A stretch of 64,000 nt of DNA, taken from the NCBI RefSeq assembly GCF_000283155.1, contig NW_004454175.1, positions 407,111 to 471,110 of the forward strand, read 5' to 3'. Under the pieces are notes generated by a model. The model was given only the letters and a program-made list of their open reading frames with translations. It had not been told where the DNA came from and did not search any database. How positions within the stretch are numbered: the first letter of the stretch is position 1; the number at the start of each line of letters is the position of its first letter. The DNA is from Ceratotherium simum simum (lineage: Eukaryota; Chordata; Mammalia; Perissodactyla; Rhinocerotidae). Both the position numbers and the translations under genes were made by a program. Shown piece after piece: positions 46,679 to 59,309 of this stretch.

Positions 46679-46845
46679 ACTACTCAAAGGGTGATCCATA
46701 GAACAGCAGAATCAGCCTCTACTGGGAGCTTAGAAATGCAGGCTCTTGGGCCCCATCCCAAGCCCTCTGAATCAGAATCTGTATTTTAACAACATTCCCA
46801 GGTAACATACATGCACATTAAAGTTTGAGAAGCACTGCTCTGGAA
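46679..46845. repeat. MER5-family hAT MITE
   Basis: ACTACTCAAAGGGTGATCCA to TTAAAGTTTGAGAAGCACTG, with the internal CTCTGAATCAGAATCTGTAT. Both terminal regions are present. Confidence 0.82.
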
Positions 46846-46904
46846 GTCAACGGAACCCAGCTTCATCGTGGCTGGTTGAGTGGACGTGGATACATCGGTT
46901 AGGA

Positions 46905-47285
46905 TATAGGTTCAGCTGCAAATGAAAGAAAACCCAGCAAAACAGTAGCTTAAACAAGAGAGGGGTTTTATTTTTCTCATCTCACAAGAAATCTAGATAA
47001 ATCAGGTCAGGACTGGTGTCATTATTGCCTCACTCTCCATCTGTATTTCTGCTCGGCCATCTTTGGTGTGTGGCTGTTGCCCCCATGGCTGTCAGATGGG
47101 TCTTAGACCTCCAGGCATCATCTTTGCATTCTAGGCAAGGGGCAAAAGAGTGAAGTGAGCAAACCACTGAGCCCTTGTCAAGATCTTCCTCCTATACACT
47201 ACTTCTGGCCATGATTTGATATGGCTGCCTCTCTAGCTGCAAGAACGGTTGCAAGATAGAGTTCTTTTTTAACCCTGGAATAAAA
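46905..47285. repeat. Common mammalian repeat, family unnamed
   Basis: GCTTAAACAAGAGAGGGGTT, GCTCGGCCATCTTTGGTGTG and ATGGCTGCCTCTCTAGCTGC show the same pattern as the pieces at 40.7 and 58.1 kb. Confidence 0.45.
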
Positions 47286-49179
47286 TAGGAGTTATGTTAG
47301 CAAGAAAGAAGGAGAAAATTAACATTGAGAAGGCAATTATCCAAATCTGTCACTGTATGTAATAATGAAAATTATCAGTTCTGAAAATCTCCTTCATTGC
47401 ATCTCTCATCACTGGTGAGAAACTATTGCACGTATTCTGCACTTTGGAATCTCCTTTTGTAAAATAAAGTGAATTCAGAACTCTTAGCAGAGGGCAAAAT
47501 AGAACTACAGAAAAAGAGAAGCGGGAGAAAAAATTAAAAACTGATCAATTTGTACTCCAGGTACTCAGAATCAGTAGTAATTTCTTTAGGTACTAGAACT
47601 GAAATACACTTTTGTCCTATAAAGAAATAGCTTCCTAAATATACCTAAGAAGACAAAGACTACCTTAGATTTCTTAAAGAAATTGTGCCCAAACTTCATT
47701 TGTGTGTTTTTCTGTAAAGAAAGGCTACAGCTTTCATTATACTCTCTTCAGATAAAAATCCCTGATTTAGAATTATTATTTACAAACAAATGACTCACTA
47801 ATTCCATATCTGTGTTATTGGGCTCTTAATTCAGATTCTCTCAGAGTTTTCTCAGCCCATTCAGGCTAGTTCATACTTCTTGAAAAGATTAAAACTCAGA
47901 TTTCTTTAAAAAATTTTTTTATATTTAATATTCTTCACTAATTCAGACAGGGTTTTTCCAATTAATCTAAATTAGTGATTTTTACTGGATTCAAGTAGCC
48001 AATTTCCCCATGATCTTCTAACTGTTTGCTCTGGCAAGAGAGGTACAGTGTTGTCTTAAATATGACCCAGCTAAAGAGAACTGAATTCTAAGGAGACATG
48101 AGACTTGGGTTAATATTCCAGATTCTGAAAAAAAAAATTTAGTTGCATAATCCCCTCAAAATACTTCTGGTCTTTTATGGGTCTCCGTGCAAGGACGTTT
48201 GAGAACGGTTAGGGTCTCGTTTGGAAGGCTTTTCCCCTCTGTGGAGTCAGAGCTCCCAGCAGGACCTAAGGGAATCTTGGGCTCAAGCTCAGCGGACAGA
48301 CGCCGTCAAAACAGGACTCTGCATCCAGGACTCAGAAACAGGCTGCAGACCGTCAGCTCTCGAGCTGAAAGGAGACTTTCAGCCATTACAACATCATGAG
48401 ACTTTGGACAACAGGTGTGTTCTAAGATGTATGTGCATTGTCGTCATTCTGTAGTCTATTTTGCCATCTTCTCTGACTAGGAAGATCAAGCAGCCACTTG
48501 ATTGGGTGGCAGCACCTTGGTTAGTAAGTTCTGTCCATTCATTCAGGCAATATTCACTCAACACCCACTATATTGCTTTCTCTCTGCTTGAGACTGGTAG
48601 AAGGAGAAGATACAAAGGGGAATGAGGAATGGTTCCTGCCTTCAAGAGATGTACGTATACGTAATTGGTCATAACAGGAGGTGCACACCAAATGCTAAAG
48701 ATTTTGCGTATCTGTAAAGTTTTTCCATACTCCCCTCAAAACTGCTCTGATGCTGCATACATAAAATACAAAGCTGTGAGATTTTGATTCAGCTTTCTAG
48801 CTTATAAATATGTTGGAAGGAAAGATACAGCCAATATTTAACCACCATTAGTAACAGCTAGTTCTAAAGAATGTCCGCCAAATATTTACCAAGGTATTTT
48901 TTCAAATCTAAGTTGTCAACACCAAGTTTGTATAGCCCATGTAAGTCTACAATATAGTGCTTATTTCAACTGTGTTTGGACAGCTGGATTACAGTTTTTG
49001 AGAACTATACTATTTTGTGTCTGTGAAAGCACTTCTTGCATTGACTAAACGTACTCATTTCCACAAGTCAGTATACGCTCATCAGGATTACTAACACTCA
49101 TGTGATGTTACATTCTTCACCATCCTTTTGAGAAGCAAGGGCTAACAGCAAGGGCTGCCATGTTATATACTGTTCAGAC
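47286..49179. other. Unassigned stretch
   Basis: AT-rich except for a GC-richer block at 48.18-48.41 kb, which has two overlapping plus-strand frames and no recognised product. CATTCATTCAGGCAATATTC at 48.54 kb is a common repeat tail. Confidence 0.4.
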
Positions 49180-49525
49180 TTTGGGGCTTGATCCGTCCTG
49201 TTTCCAAGGCGCCTGCGGTGTTATTGGCATGTTAATTATTACAGCAAATGATAAAATGTGCAAAATGGTACCCCCCTTCTTAATGACATAAATAAATGAA
49301 GCAATTAATTTTACACAATAAAAACAAGCAATACAATAACTTACAAATTTGGAGTTTCTTCATTATTACATCAAATTGCAAAATGGAAACATGTAATTTC
49401 AAAAGGCTCATAAGTAAAAATGGAAACACAGCTGATGCCGCGTCAGCTTGTGGGCTGCAAAATAATGTGGGGCTTGCACAGTGTGGAGCAGTCAACATCT
49501 TTAGATACACCAGGCCACGTATGAT
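49180..49525. other. Candidate conserved regulatory element
   Basis: Repeat-free and dense in AT-rich homeodomain-like cores (TTAATTA, 49232-49238; AGCAATTAATTTTAC near 49300). It includes two CpGs in the unusual GCTGATGCCGCGTCAGC (49431-49447), which has self-complementary arms. It overlaps frames on both strands that look like chance. Confidence 0.33.
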
Positions 49526-50154
49526 TCAGAAAGTATAAATCTTCCCAGAACTGAGCCACCCCGAAGGTCCAAGCCATTTGCGTACTGTAATAAAAAACAA
49601 AACAAAAAACTTTTTTTGTGTTTTCCCTCGTATACTAGTTTGGAATTCCAGCAGCTACTTTGCTTAGGACGCTTGTCTCCATTTATCGGCAGTTGCAGAA
49701 GCTGGAAGCCTGTGATTGATCTGGTAACTTCAATATCTAGAGAGGGAGAAGGAGGGAAGTGATTTTCTCGGGAGAGCTGACAACAGTTTTTAAAATGAAA
49801 TGTGTATACACCCAGCCTGACATACTATATTGCCCACCGTCTTTGAAACCGTCAGTTTCAGCGCTGACATTTGGTTCTGTGTGTTTGTTTTGGTGAATGA
49901 GAAACTAACACATATTTTCTTTGACATCTTGTGCAATTTTACAAGTATTCAGGGCACACTTCCTACTTTGCATGGAGAATGTATTTGCACAGTTGTCAGA
50001 ATGACGGACAGTGGAGCGAGTGACAGGATGGAGTGCTGATCTTTGCTTGTTATTACATACAATAGCCTGGTAGGAATCGTGATGTGTTGGTGAGACAAAC
50101 TGTGTCCCATTCTGGAACATATTAAGTTTGTCTCCGGGACACACATGACTTCGC
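49526..50154. other. Unassigned stretch
   Basis: Unique-looking DNA. Its texture resembles the blocks on either side, so one large conserved region is possible. Confidence 0.35.
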
Positions 50155-50390
50155 TAGGGTGTCGAACCTCATTCATAATAGATGCTAATCTGTTCAGGGC
50201 TGACTGATGACAGCACTTCCTGCCCTTCACGGAATCAGAGCTGGGTTTTATCAAAGGACTCAAACTGCCTGCTAATTAGACTAATTCCCTTCATCATGAA
50301 TTATTTATTTCCATTGGTAACCGATCACTGTGACATTAATGGGTTCTGCTCAACTTGGTTTCATACTAATACACACTAGGAGTTAAATGT
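50155..50390. other. Candidate conserved regulatory element
   Basis: Contains a TCF/LEF-like ATCAAAGG (50250-50257), TAATTAG (50273-50279), a second CTAATTCCC, and CATCATGAATTATTTATTTCC. No repeat or convincing frame. Confidence 0.33.
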
Positions 50391-50874
50391 TTAAAAATTC
50401 CTGATACTTCACTCCAGGTCAAGTGTATCTTTGGCTAATATTTGACAGATTTGATGAAGCTCCAATGGTTATATTTTAGTTACAAATAAAATGGGACAAA
50501 GTTCCAGATTTGGTTTAGGTAGGAAAACAAATCCATTTCTTTCTCTGCCCAGTTGTCTCCTGACTTAGTTAGAATATGTCTTCTTATCCTAGGGCATGCT
50601 GGCTGTGCTGCGTAGTATTTTATCAAGGTCGAACTCTCACGTAAAAGTGCTGGAGATCCTCTTGAGGAAAATAGTATTTCAAAGTTGAACTAGATAGAAT
50701 GTCAGCTAGTAAAGCTGAAGTGATGCTTAATTCAATTAATATCTGTTGATAAGAATCAGAGTGCAATATCTTGTTTACCTATTTGTAAAATGCAGAATGC
50801 ACTTTTAAAAAATAGAATTTACAGATCTAGCCCAATGGTGCACTTACTCGTTTATGTCTGAGATTGTATAGATC

Positions 50875-51055
50875 AGTGTGTCTCAAAGTGCAATCCAGGC
50901 ACCATTTGTACCCTGGAAGTGTTTGTTAAAATGCAGATTCCTGGGCCACATACAAGGTGTGTTAGTTAGAATCTCTGAGAATGTATCCCAGAATTTGCAT
51001 TATTAACAGGAATCCCATGTAATTCTTAAGCAGTATGAGGATCATTGACATTAGT
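50875..51055. repeat. MER5-family hAT MITE
   Basis: GTCTCAAAGTGCAATCCAGG, TTGTTAAAATGCAGATTCCT and CCAGAATTTGCATTATTAAC. The element is diverged. Confidence 0.7.
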
Positions 51056-52764
51056 TATCCCAAAAAACCCTAAAAGTAATCAATATTTTATTAGAAATAC
51101 TGCATCATCTCATCAACTAAGGACAGGATACTGCCCTACAAGATTAGTATCGGCTTCTGGAATTGACTTCTGTAGCAATTTCATCAATGCACATAAAACG
51201 TACATCATCTCTAGTGACTGGTAAGGCAGGTCATCATTTAGTCTGTGAACGATAGAAGTAAATCTTGGGGCGTCACACCTTTCTCAGAGGACACGTGAAG
51301 AAGGCGTCAAAATAGAGGCATAAACAGCCACCACTCATCAGGGTAATGAGTATCAGGTGGGCAGGCTTGCTGTATGCACACATGGAGGCCCATATTTGTG
51401 CTAGGGAGTTTAACTATTAAATATTGAATTTTGGAAAGTGGTAAAAGAAAAGTAAAAAGAAGGTGGTATAATGAGTGGTAACTAGAGATGAGGTGACAAC
51501 ATTGACCAAAGGCATTATGTTGTCCACAATGCCACGAGGCAAAACCACAAATAGCAAGTTCTGTTCCCAAGCAAAGGTTGGTTTTCACATGAGTCCCACA
51601 TGTCAAACATCTCAAATGACATGTACCTGTGTGAGCAGAAAACAATGCTTTCCACAGAGTCAGGGGCAAACATGAGGAACAATATATTAGGCACACTCAT
51701 CAACCCCTAGTAAGTTTTATCATACTTCTATTTTGAAGCATAAGTAATCTACTCTTTCAGATTTTCTAAGGAAAGTGGTACTATTGCATAACATGAGTGT
51801 TTTAATCCTCAAAGACACATGAGATCTATGTAACCAAGAAAGCAAGGATTTTATTTTTAGCTATATGGTACACTATATTATTGTTGTCAGGAAAATATAT
51901 TCATTCATTAAACTGATATTTATGAAGTACTTACTAGGTTTTAGGTACTTATATCTGCTAAAACTAGGCTAAAACTTTGGTAACTCTTTTATTTTGAATT
52001 GTATTTTCTTGCTTAAAAATTGTTATTAAAACAGTATTGAAAAGAGTGACCAAAGGAAGGCAGTGGTGCAGGATCTGAGGTCTGAAAGGAAAATCAGCTT
52101 GCAGCCCAGTAAGGAAGCCTAGGTGTCATGGAGACTTCAGACCCCCAGAGCTGGAGATAGTAACTGTGATCGCATATTGCACAGTATTCCACATTCCACC
52201 CCTAAGGAAAATAATGTGACCTATCAGTTGGTGAGTTTGGCGACATTTGGGTCACCCATGCAATCATCCCTGAGTATTCTTTAACATATTCATGGGAAGG
52301 AATCCCTGAAAATTACAAACTTCTTGCTGGTCAAGTAATTGGAGGTTTAGAGTATTGAGGGAAAAATTGATTAATTATATTAATTTTGGGCTTAAACATT
52401 GGGAGGAATTTTGCAATGCCATTCCTTTGGTAACTAAATTATTTAATCACTATGGGATATTTAACTATAAGTAGTAACAAAGTCTATTTCAAAAAATTAA
52501 ATCATCATAAATCCAAAGAATAGACTACACCAAACCTACTGAAAGATGAGCCATTTAGAGAAAAACAACTATATTAGGAATGTGCTATGCTCATCTAATC
52601 ATCCTCTCTGACACCCTACATATTCCTATACCTACCCTAAAGATAGCAAAGTTTTCCAGTAGGTATTGTAAGGGAGACTAATTTCTTAAGATATGAATAG
52701 GTAATCTGTAAAAAGTGTTGCACGGTCAAATAAATTTGGGAAATGTTATGATAACTTAAAAAAA
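51056..52764. other. Unassigned AT-rich stretch
   Basis: Only a short repeat tail at 51900-51960 (CATTCATTAAACTGATATTT) was recognised. The 129-codon minus frame at 51307-51696 has no known motif. Confidence 0.4.
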
Positions 52765-53025
52765 TTTTTGTGTGTGTGAGGAAGAGTGGCGCTGAGCTAA
52801 CATCTGTTGCCTATCTTCCTCTTTTTGCTAAAGAAAATGCCCTGAGCTAACACCTGTGGCAATCTTCCTCTATTTTGTATGTGGGTCACCACCACATCAT
52901 GGCTTGATGAGTGGTGTAGGTCTGCGCCTGCAATCCGAACCTGCAAACCCCGGGCCACCAACGCAGATCGCGCCGAACTTAACCACTACGCCACCAGGTC
53001 AGGCCAGCTTTAAAATTTTTAAAAA
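52765..53025 (-). repeat. ERE-type SINE, diverged
   Basis: The body is about 52770-53006, reverse complement: GTGAGGAAGAGTGGCGCTGA, TTTTGCTAAAGAAAATGCCC, GATGAGTGGTGTAGGTCTGC, ending CCACCAGGTCAGGCC. It has more substitutions than the others. Flanks are T/A-rich and ambiguous. Confidence 0.88.
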
Positions 53026-53639
53026 TTCCTTGAACTTCTATTTCTTTCCTGGATGGATACTTCAGGACCAGATTACCTTTCCACCATAAACAAGTAGAAC
53101 ACTGGACAAATTCTGTGAAACAACTATTGTCAGACATTGGACAGAGGCAGCTCAGGGCTGTGATTCCTGAGAGATAGGAAACAAACAAGGTGAGACCCAC
53201 TATCACCCTGGTTTCTGTTTTTTTCCAGACCGTAGCCCAGGAAGGAAAATCCCAAGCAGTGCACAATAGGCTCACTGAGTTAAGAAGAAGGAGATCGGGG
53301 AGGCTGAGGAGCTTGGAAGTTGCAAGTCATAATTCTGAAGAAGAGGGCACTATGCAGAAATAGAGCTACGTAAATTTTCATGGAAGACCTCTTAAGTCTT
53401 TGCTGATTATTAGATTGTGTGTGCATGGGGCAAAACTCCATGAGGCAAGGCAAAAATACAATCAGGGACTTGTACGTTCACAAGAGCAGGGAGAGGTTTA
53501 AACTCCAACCAGCCAGAGTAGAGAATCCTCACTGGTCACCCAGGGCATTCAGTGGAGACACAGGGGGTCATACCTTAAAAGTAAGCTTGAACAACCACTG
53601 GAATACAACTAAACAAGATGTATGGTAGAAAAGCTAAGA

Positions 53640-54310
53640 AAACACATCTAGAAGGGATCAAGCTGAAAAGCAAGTACCTTCATTGCTTGCCAAAATAAAG
53701 CGCGATGTTCTTTAAAGGGAAACAAACAAAAACTCAGACATTCAACAACCTAACATTCATAATGTCCATAATCCAATTTAAAAAATCATCAGATGTGCCA
53801 CAAAGCAGGAAAACATAACCCATAACTAGGAGAAAAATCAATCAATAGATACAGGCTAGTTCCAGAGATAGATTTAGCAGAAAAGAATGTTAAAACAGCT
53901 ATTATAAATATGTTCAAGTAGTTAAAAGCATGAACATAATGAGGAGAAAATGGAAGATAAAAAGAACCAAATGAAACTTCTAGAGACTAAAAACACAATA
54001 TCTAAAAAGAAAAATTTAGTGTGTGGAATTAACAGATTAGTCACTGAAGAAGAAAAGATCAGTGAATTTGAAGATATAGGAACAGAGGCTATACAAAATG
54101 AAACATATAGAGAAAAATCACTGACTACCAACCAACCAAACAACAGAGCAGCAGTGAGTTGTAGGATAAGATTAAGCAATTTACAATACGTATGATTAGA
54201 ATCCTGGAAGAGGAGAGAAAAGAAGTGAACAATAATTTATTTGAATAAATAATGGCTAAAAAAATTCCAGATTTAATTAAAACTGTGAACACTTGGGTAA
54301 AAGAAGCTCA
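53640..54310 (+). repeat. L1 ORF1-region remnant
   Basis: GAGAAAAATCAATCAATAGA, GCTATTATAAATATGTTCAA and CATGAACATAATGAGGAGAA match the 5' part of old L1 ORF1. A plus-strand frame at 53950-54195 still shows coiled-coil-like VTEEEKISEFED. It lacks the start of ORF1 and stops before the tandem array. It could be L1 or the related HAL1. Confidence 0.65.
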
Positions 54311-54330
54311 ATGAGCTCCAAGCAGGAGAA

Positions 54331-54803
54331 GCTCTCTCTCTCTCCCTCTCCCTCTCAATCTCTCTCTCTCTCTCTCTCTCTCCCCCTCTCAATCTCTCTC
54401 TCTCTCTCCCTCTCAATCTCTCTCTCTCTCTCTCTCTCNNNNNNNNNNNNNNNNNNNNNNNNNNNNNNNNNNNNNNNNNNNNNNNNNNNNNNNNNNNNNN
54501 NNNNNNNNNNNNNNNNNNNNNNNNNNNNNNNNNNNNNNNNNNNNNNNNNNNNNNNNNNNNNNNNNNNNNNNNTCTCTCTCTCTCTCTCTCCCTCTCCCTC
54601 TCAATCTCTCTCTCTCAATCTCCCTCTCCCTCTCAAGCACTCTCTCTCCCTCTCAATCTCTCTCTTCCTCTCCCTGTCAATCTTTCCCTCGCTCTCTCCC
54701 TCTCAATCTATCCCTCTCACCCTCTCTCTCTCTGTCTTCCTCTCCCTCTCTCTTTCTCAATCTTCCTCTCTCTCTCCCTCTCAATCTCTCTCTCTCTCTC
54801 TCA
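54331..54803 (+). repeat. CT-rich tandem array with assembly gap
   Basis: Mostly CT dinucleotides with interspersed CCCTCTCAATCT units that give a higher-order pattern of about 20-40 bases. An N run of 134 bases occupies 54439-54572. The 176-codon plus frame across it is a simple-repeat translation. Confidence 0.95.
54439..54572. other. Assembly gap (134 N)
   Basis: Unresolved bases inside the CT-rich array. The true length is unknown. Confidence 1.
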
Positions 54804-55329
54804 TACCCTACAGCATATTATAATCAAATTCTTGCTGACCACAGAGCAGATCACGTAGAGAAGAAAGCCTGGAAGTTTGATGGCTAAACTGGATGTGCAG
54901 TGGTCTTCAAGCCCACCCCTGACCGCCTAACGCTCTCCACACTCCTTCCTGCAAGGAGTTCTCATAAACCACAAAGCCTTGGGGTCTTTTTTGCCACAGC
55001 AGAGGGCTAGAGTGTGTGCATGAAAATAAACCCATCTTCAGGAGCATTGGCGCCCAGGGAAGCAGGATAGGCCTACTGGAAGTCAGGCAGCAGGTGTGCT
55101 AGAGTTCTCAGACCCTCTGCCATTCTCGTCCTGTTCACTAATTCTCATGGAAGTCTGTTTTACTGTTTTCAGAGAACTCAGGACATCTGAAAGCAGTTGC
55201 CATATTTTAGCCCATCTCCACGGGCAGGAATAGAAGGAAGGTGAGCGGTGAGAGGAGTCTGGAGATCCAGGAGGAGCAGGACATGGATTAATGAAGTAGG
55301 GCAAATACAACAGCAGGTTTCATTATTTA
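54804..55329. other. Unassigned stretch
   Basis: GC-richer DNA. Minus-strand frame of 75 codons at 55083-55310 without recognised motif. Confidence 0.4.
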
Positions 55330-55615
55330 GGAGGCTGCCATGGTGTGGCAGTAAGAGTGACCCCAGAAGTAGGCAGATCCTGCCTGTCTCTTACTTCTGT
55401 GAGATATTTGGCAAGTTGCTTATTCTCTGAGCATTGGTTTCCTTATTTATAAACCAGGGATAAAAACATATACCTTATATATCTATCCTAAACACAATAG
55501 GCACCACACACACACACTCACACACTTATCTATATAATTTCACCTCATTTACTTAATGAAATAATATATGTAAAATGCCTATTATTCCTAGGACATAGTA
55601 AGTGCACAATAAAAC
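55330..55615 (+). repeat. MIR SINE with internal CA insertion
   Basis: AGGCAGATCCTGCCTGTCTC, TTGGCAAGTTGCTTATTCTC, TATTTATAAACCAGGGAT, and then, after a (CA)n stretch at 55508-55526, ACATAGTAAGTGCACAATAA. Confidence 0.75.
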
Positions 55616-58085
55616 AGAGCTGCCATCATTTCCAAAGTCACCATAATGGTTTAAAATAACGAATCCCTGGTCTGTGAGCATAGAGTGCCTTCTACAGCGG
55701 GAGGGGTTCTGAAAGACTCTGAGGGGGGCTCTTTTAAAGCTTTTGCTTAGAGGAGAGGTAGGGAGAAGTAATAATTTAAAATTACAGAGCTTTCTTGAAG
55801 GAAAGCTGCAAGATATCCTACATTACTTCCATGAGCAATCTGATCACACTTGGATCTTCTGGGAGGCAGAAGTAAATTCTTTATAGTGTTCTTATCATTC
55901 TACGGTTCTGATAGAAACTAGCCCATTTTTCTCTTAAAAGCAGATGCTCCTCTGCTCCTATGTAATGGTGTCCCCTGAAGATAAACACACCATTTAGAGC
56001 TCTCTATACGTTCTGTAGCCTGCGCATGCTTTCTAAATATAGTAGCCAGATGATCACTTAATTTAGCCAGAAACGGCAGATTGTTGACAAAGAATCCCTG
56101 CTGAGTTCCAATGCCTTGAAAAGCAGCTTTTATAAAGCAAATCATATCTGAAGAAATGACGAACAATGCCATTTGCTTCACGTAGTGACATAATATTTAG
56201 CTCTGTCACTGGGTATAATGGGTATAATTGCCTTATTTTTACAATGTTAGGACTCTATTGATAAATATAGATTACCTGGAACCAGTCAATCCTGCTGCAG
56301 GGGGCAAAGCAGTTGCAGAGTGGAGCTTTCAGACGAGGAAACTGTCTCCTACTCAGACACACCATCTCTTCTCCAACACTTGGTTACTCAAATGATGTAT
56401 ATTCGGTTCGTACATGGTATCAACTCATGTAGCATCATGGACTCACAATTTAATAAATATTAGATAAAGAAACAGAAGCAATGGTTTCATATAAGCACAA
56501 GGGATCTGCAAATATAAATCTTGTTGTTGTTTTGCTGCTTGGTCATAGCGTGTGGAGGGAGTGGTATGTATTAGAATTGACATGGCCCCTACCTTCTCCT
56601 ACCTCTAGGAAGACTATGTGCTCCCCTGTACCTCCTTCCTCCTGGATTTAGCCATTGTTTTTGATGAGAGTGTGCATCATCCCTCAGGAGTATAGGCATA
56701 TAGTAGAGTGAAGAGAACCCAACTCCAACTGTTTAAGCAAAAAGGGAATTTATTGGCTGATAGAACTGAATAGTCGTGGTGTTCAGACAATCAAATGCAT
56801 TTGTATGTCTCTCTCCATCTCTCAGGTCTGCTTTCCTTATAGGTGGTTCCTCCGCATGGATACAAGACACCCATGGGTAGCACCCTTACAGCTTGAGGTC
56901 CTGACATCTAAACAGACATGGTAAATTGCCTGATTGGACCAAGGCAGATAAATAAAGAGCTGCGTGCTCTGACCAGAGAGTATTTGATTCGTCTCCTACG
57001 ACTCTTTTTGCTGAACAGTGCTTTGAGGTTATACCATCAACTACGCTGACATATTTTCTAAAATTTGTCTTGGAGGACCTCTGTAGCACAGTGTCCCTTT
57101 CATAAATTACTGCAGGACAAAGTTTTCTCAGGAAAACTATTCTTTCCCATGCCACGACTTTTATTTGTTTCCTTTCTACTCTTTCTTTCCTTTTTAACCA
57201 ATCTGTCGGATTTTGTGAATCTATTAAAGGCATGTGTCTCTCTTTGCTTTGGCTAATCTGGGAGATCAAAGACAAATTTGTTCTCTATTTATAGCAACTG
57301 CATAGGATATTATGAAACCATTTTATATACTAACCTTGCCAAATATTTATTTTATTTTCCTGTCTTTACTTTTATATTGTTTGATCTCATCTATTTACTT
57401 AAGTCGGTTTATCCTAAGTATTTTTAAAGCCACCTCAAATCATTTTTGCAGGTAAGGTATAAATAAATAAATTTATTTATGAAAGCAATATACCCAATGG
57501 CCATTTGAAAGATTTAAAAATATCTTGTGTTCACAGACTGACCTTGTAGGAATCTTTTCTTGGATCCCTTTGTGGCTTTTCTTCTCACAGAAGCCTTGGT
57601 GGTAAAACTAAGGAAATTTGTATCGTGAATTGTTTTAACAAGCTAATCTGTAAATGCTCATCCAGTGTCTCTAGGAAGCAGAAGGGCAAATACAGGGAGA
57701 CAAGTGGTTGTGTAGGAAGTTGTCCTGATCCTGGTGAAATCCTGGTGCGACAAGACCGTGGCAGTGGCCAGAATCCATCCTTAGGTCCAGTGATCCTAAG
57801 GAAGCTGGGGTGTTCCTGGGGTGAGTCCATTCCTCCAGATGGTTGGGGCATTGTTCAGCAAATACCGAGGCATCTTGGAGATTGGAGAATCATCTAGAAC
57901 TCAAATACTGACCTAAAATTCTGTGATAGTTTCTGGAGTGTTTTAGGGTCCCTGGTAATTAGGGCCATTTAGGGGTGGCCTCCACATTTCATGGCCCCAA
58001 TATTCATTCTGTTGGAGATGAAATCTAGGGATTTGCATGGAAATTAGCTAAACGTCTGTGAGACCACACTTAATTTTATGTTGGT
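55616..58085. other. Repeat-poor stretch, no gene recognised
   Basis: Contains part of a common repeat at about 56705-56860 (AAGCAAAAAGGGAATTTATT). The block at 56.93-57.35 kb is repeat-free and could be a conserved element, with only weak motif support. Minus frames of 87 codons (55918-56181) and 129 codons (56886-57275) have no known domain. Confidence 0.4.
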
Positions 58086-58089
58086 CACT

Positions 58090-58430
58090 GTACCAGTTAG
58101 CTTTTATTTGTATATAAGAGAAACCTAACCCAAATTCGCTTAAACAATTAAAAGAAATTTATTGGCAGAAAAATCTAGGGGTAGGGAGAGCTTTCTGTGC
58201 GAATTGATCCAGAAGCTCAACAATGTCACCAGTGTCATCCAGTCTATTTCCTTCTCTATGCTCTGCCTTGCACTGTGTCAGCTTCTTTTAAGGCTGGTCC
58301 TTTGCATCCTTGCAGAATGGTTGGCAGCAACAACTGGAGACAGATGCATCTTAATTTGCATCTGCTAGGAGAAAGCATCAGTTCTTTCTCCCCCATCAGA
58401 AATTCCTTCTGGTTAGACCAACTTGCTCAC
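58090..58430. repeat. Common mammalian repeat, family unnamed
   Basis: CACTGTACCAGTTAGCTTTT, AATTAAAAGAAATTTATTGG and CAGAAGCTCAACAATGTCAC share the pattern of the pieces at 40.7, 46.9 and 56.7 kb. Confidence 0.5.
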
Positions 58431-59309
58431 CTCTGAACCGCTCAGAGGAGACAGGTGATTTAGGCCAGTTAGTCCCAGCTGGGGAAGAGTTCAAGGACAC
58501 CCAAACTATATAGCTGGAACTTTGGGGGTCCTAGTAGGAAGAAGAGAAAAAAGGAAGAAATGAATGCTTAGAGAGTGGGGGGTGAGGGGAAACAAACAGA
58601 AAAGCTCACTGCCATCACCAGAGTCTTATGGAAACACTTTAGTTTGTTTACGGATCCAGGAAGACCCTCTAGCATCTGCCTACAGAATATGGCAATCGCT
58701 CCTACTGGTAAAATTAATTGCATCATTGCTATTTTTGAACTTCCTGCATGATGTTATGCAATAAGAAAATCTATAGGTAAACTCTGGAAGATGTATTTTA
58801 GGGGAGTTCTAAGCAGATTTTGTTAAGGGAAGAGGAAAATGGATCTGTCTCGCTCCACTAAGCATGTTCAGCTTCTCAATGAAGAGCCACAGTTAGATTA
58901 GAGAGATTCTGGGAACCAGCTAGGAACCAGGCTAAGACTGAGACTCCTAACAGGAGGAGAGCTGTTGCCCTTGGATTGAGTGCAGACCAGTGGAGAAGAT
59001 GCATAAAGACCCTTAAAAAAAAGCAACTAACATGCTGCCTGGCAGAAATAGCTTCGGTTCAGGCAATAGAATTCAAGGACCCTCCAGCAGCGTATGATTC
59101 AGTGGGTCCAGGACAGCTTGTTAAACTTGGGTTTAAGCTGGAGGTATCCCACAGCCTGGAAGTTTCTATTGGTACAAACAACACAGTCAACTGTAAGAGA
59201 GCCCTTAAAATAAACCCTCCCTCGCTCCCTCCATTTTTGCCTGATCACAAAAATCCTGACTGGGCTTCACCTTTGCGCCAGGTATGGAGCCTGGCTTTGT
59301 AATCTAAGG
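58431..59309. other. Unassigned stretch
   Basis: No repeat was recognised. A plus-strand frame of 108 codons at 58976-59302 has no known domain. Confidence 0.4.

Noticed and set aside
54293..54823. 176-codon Ser/Leu-rich frame
   Set aside because: Translation of the CT-rich array and the N gap.
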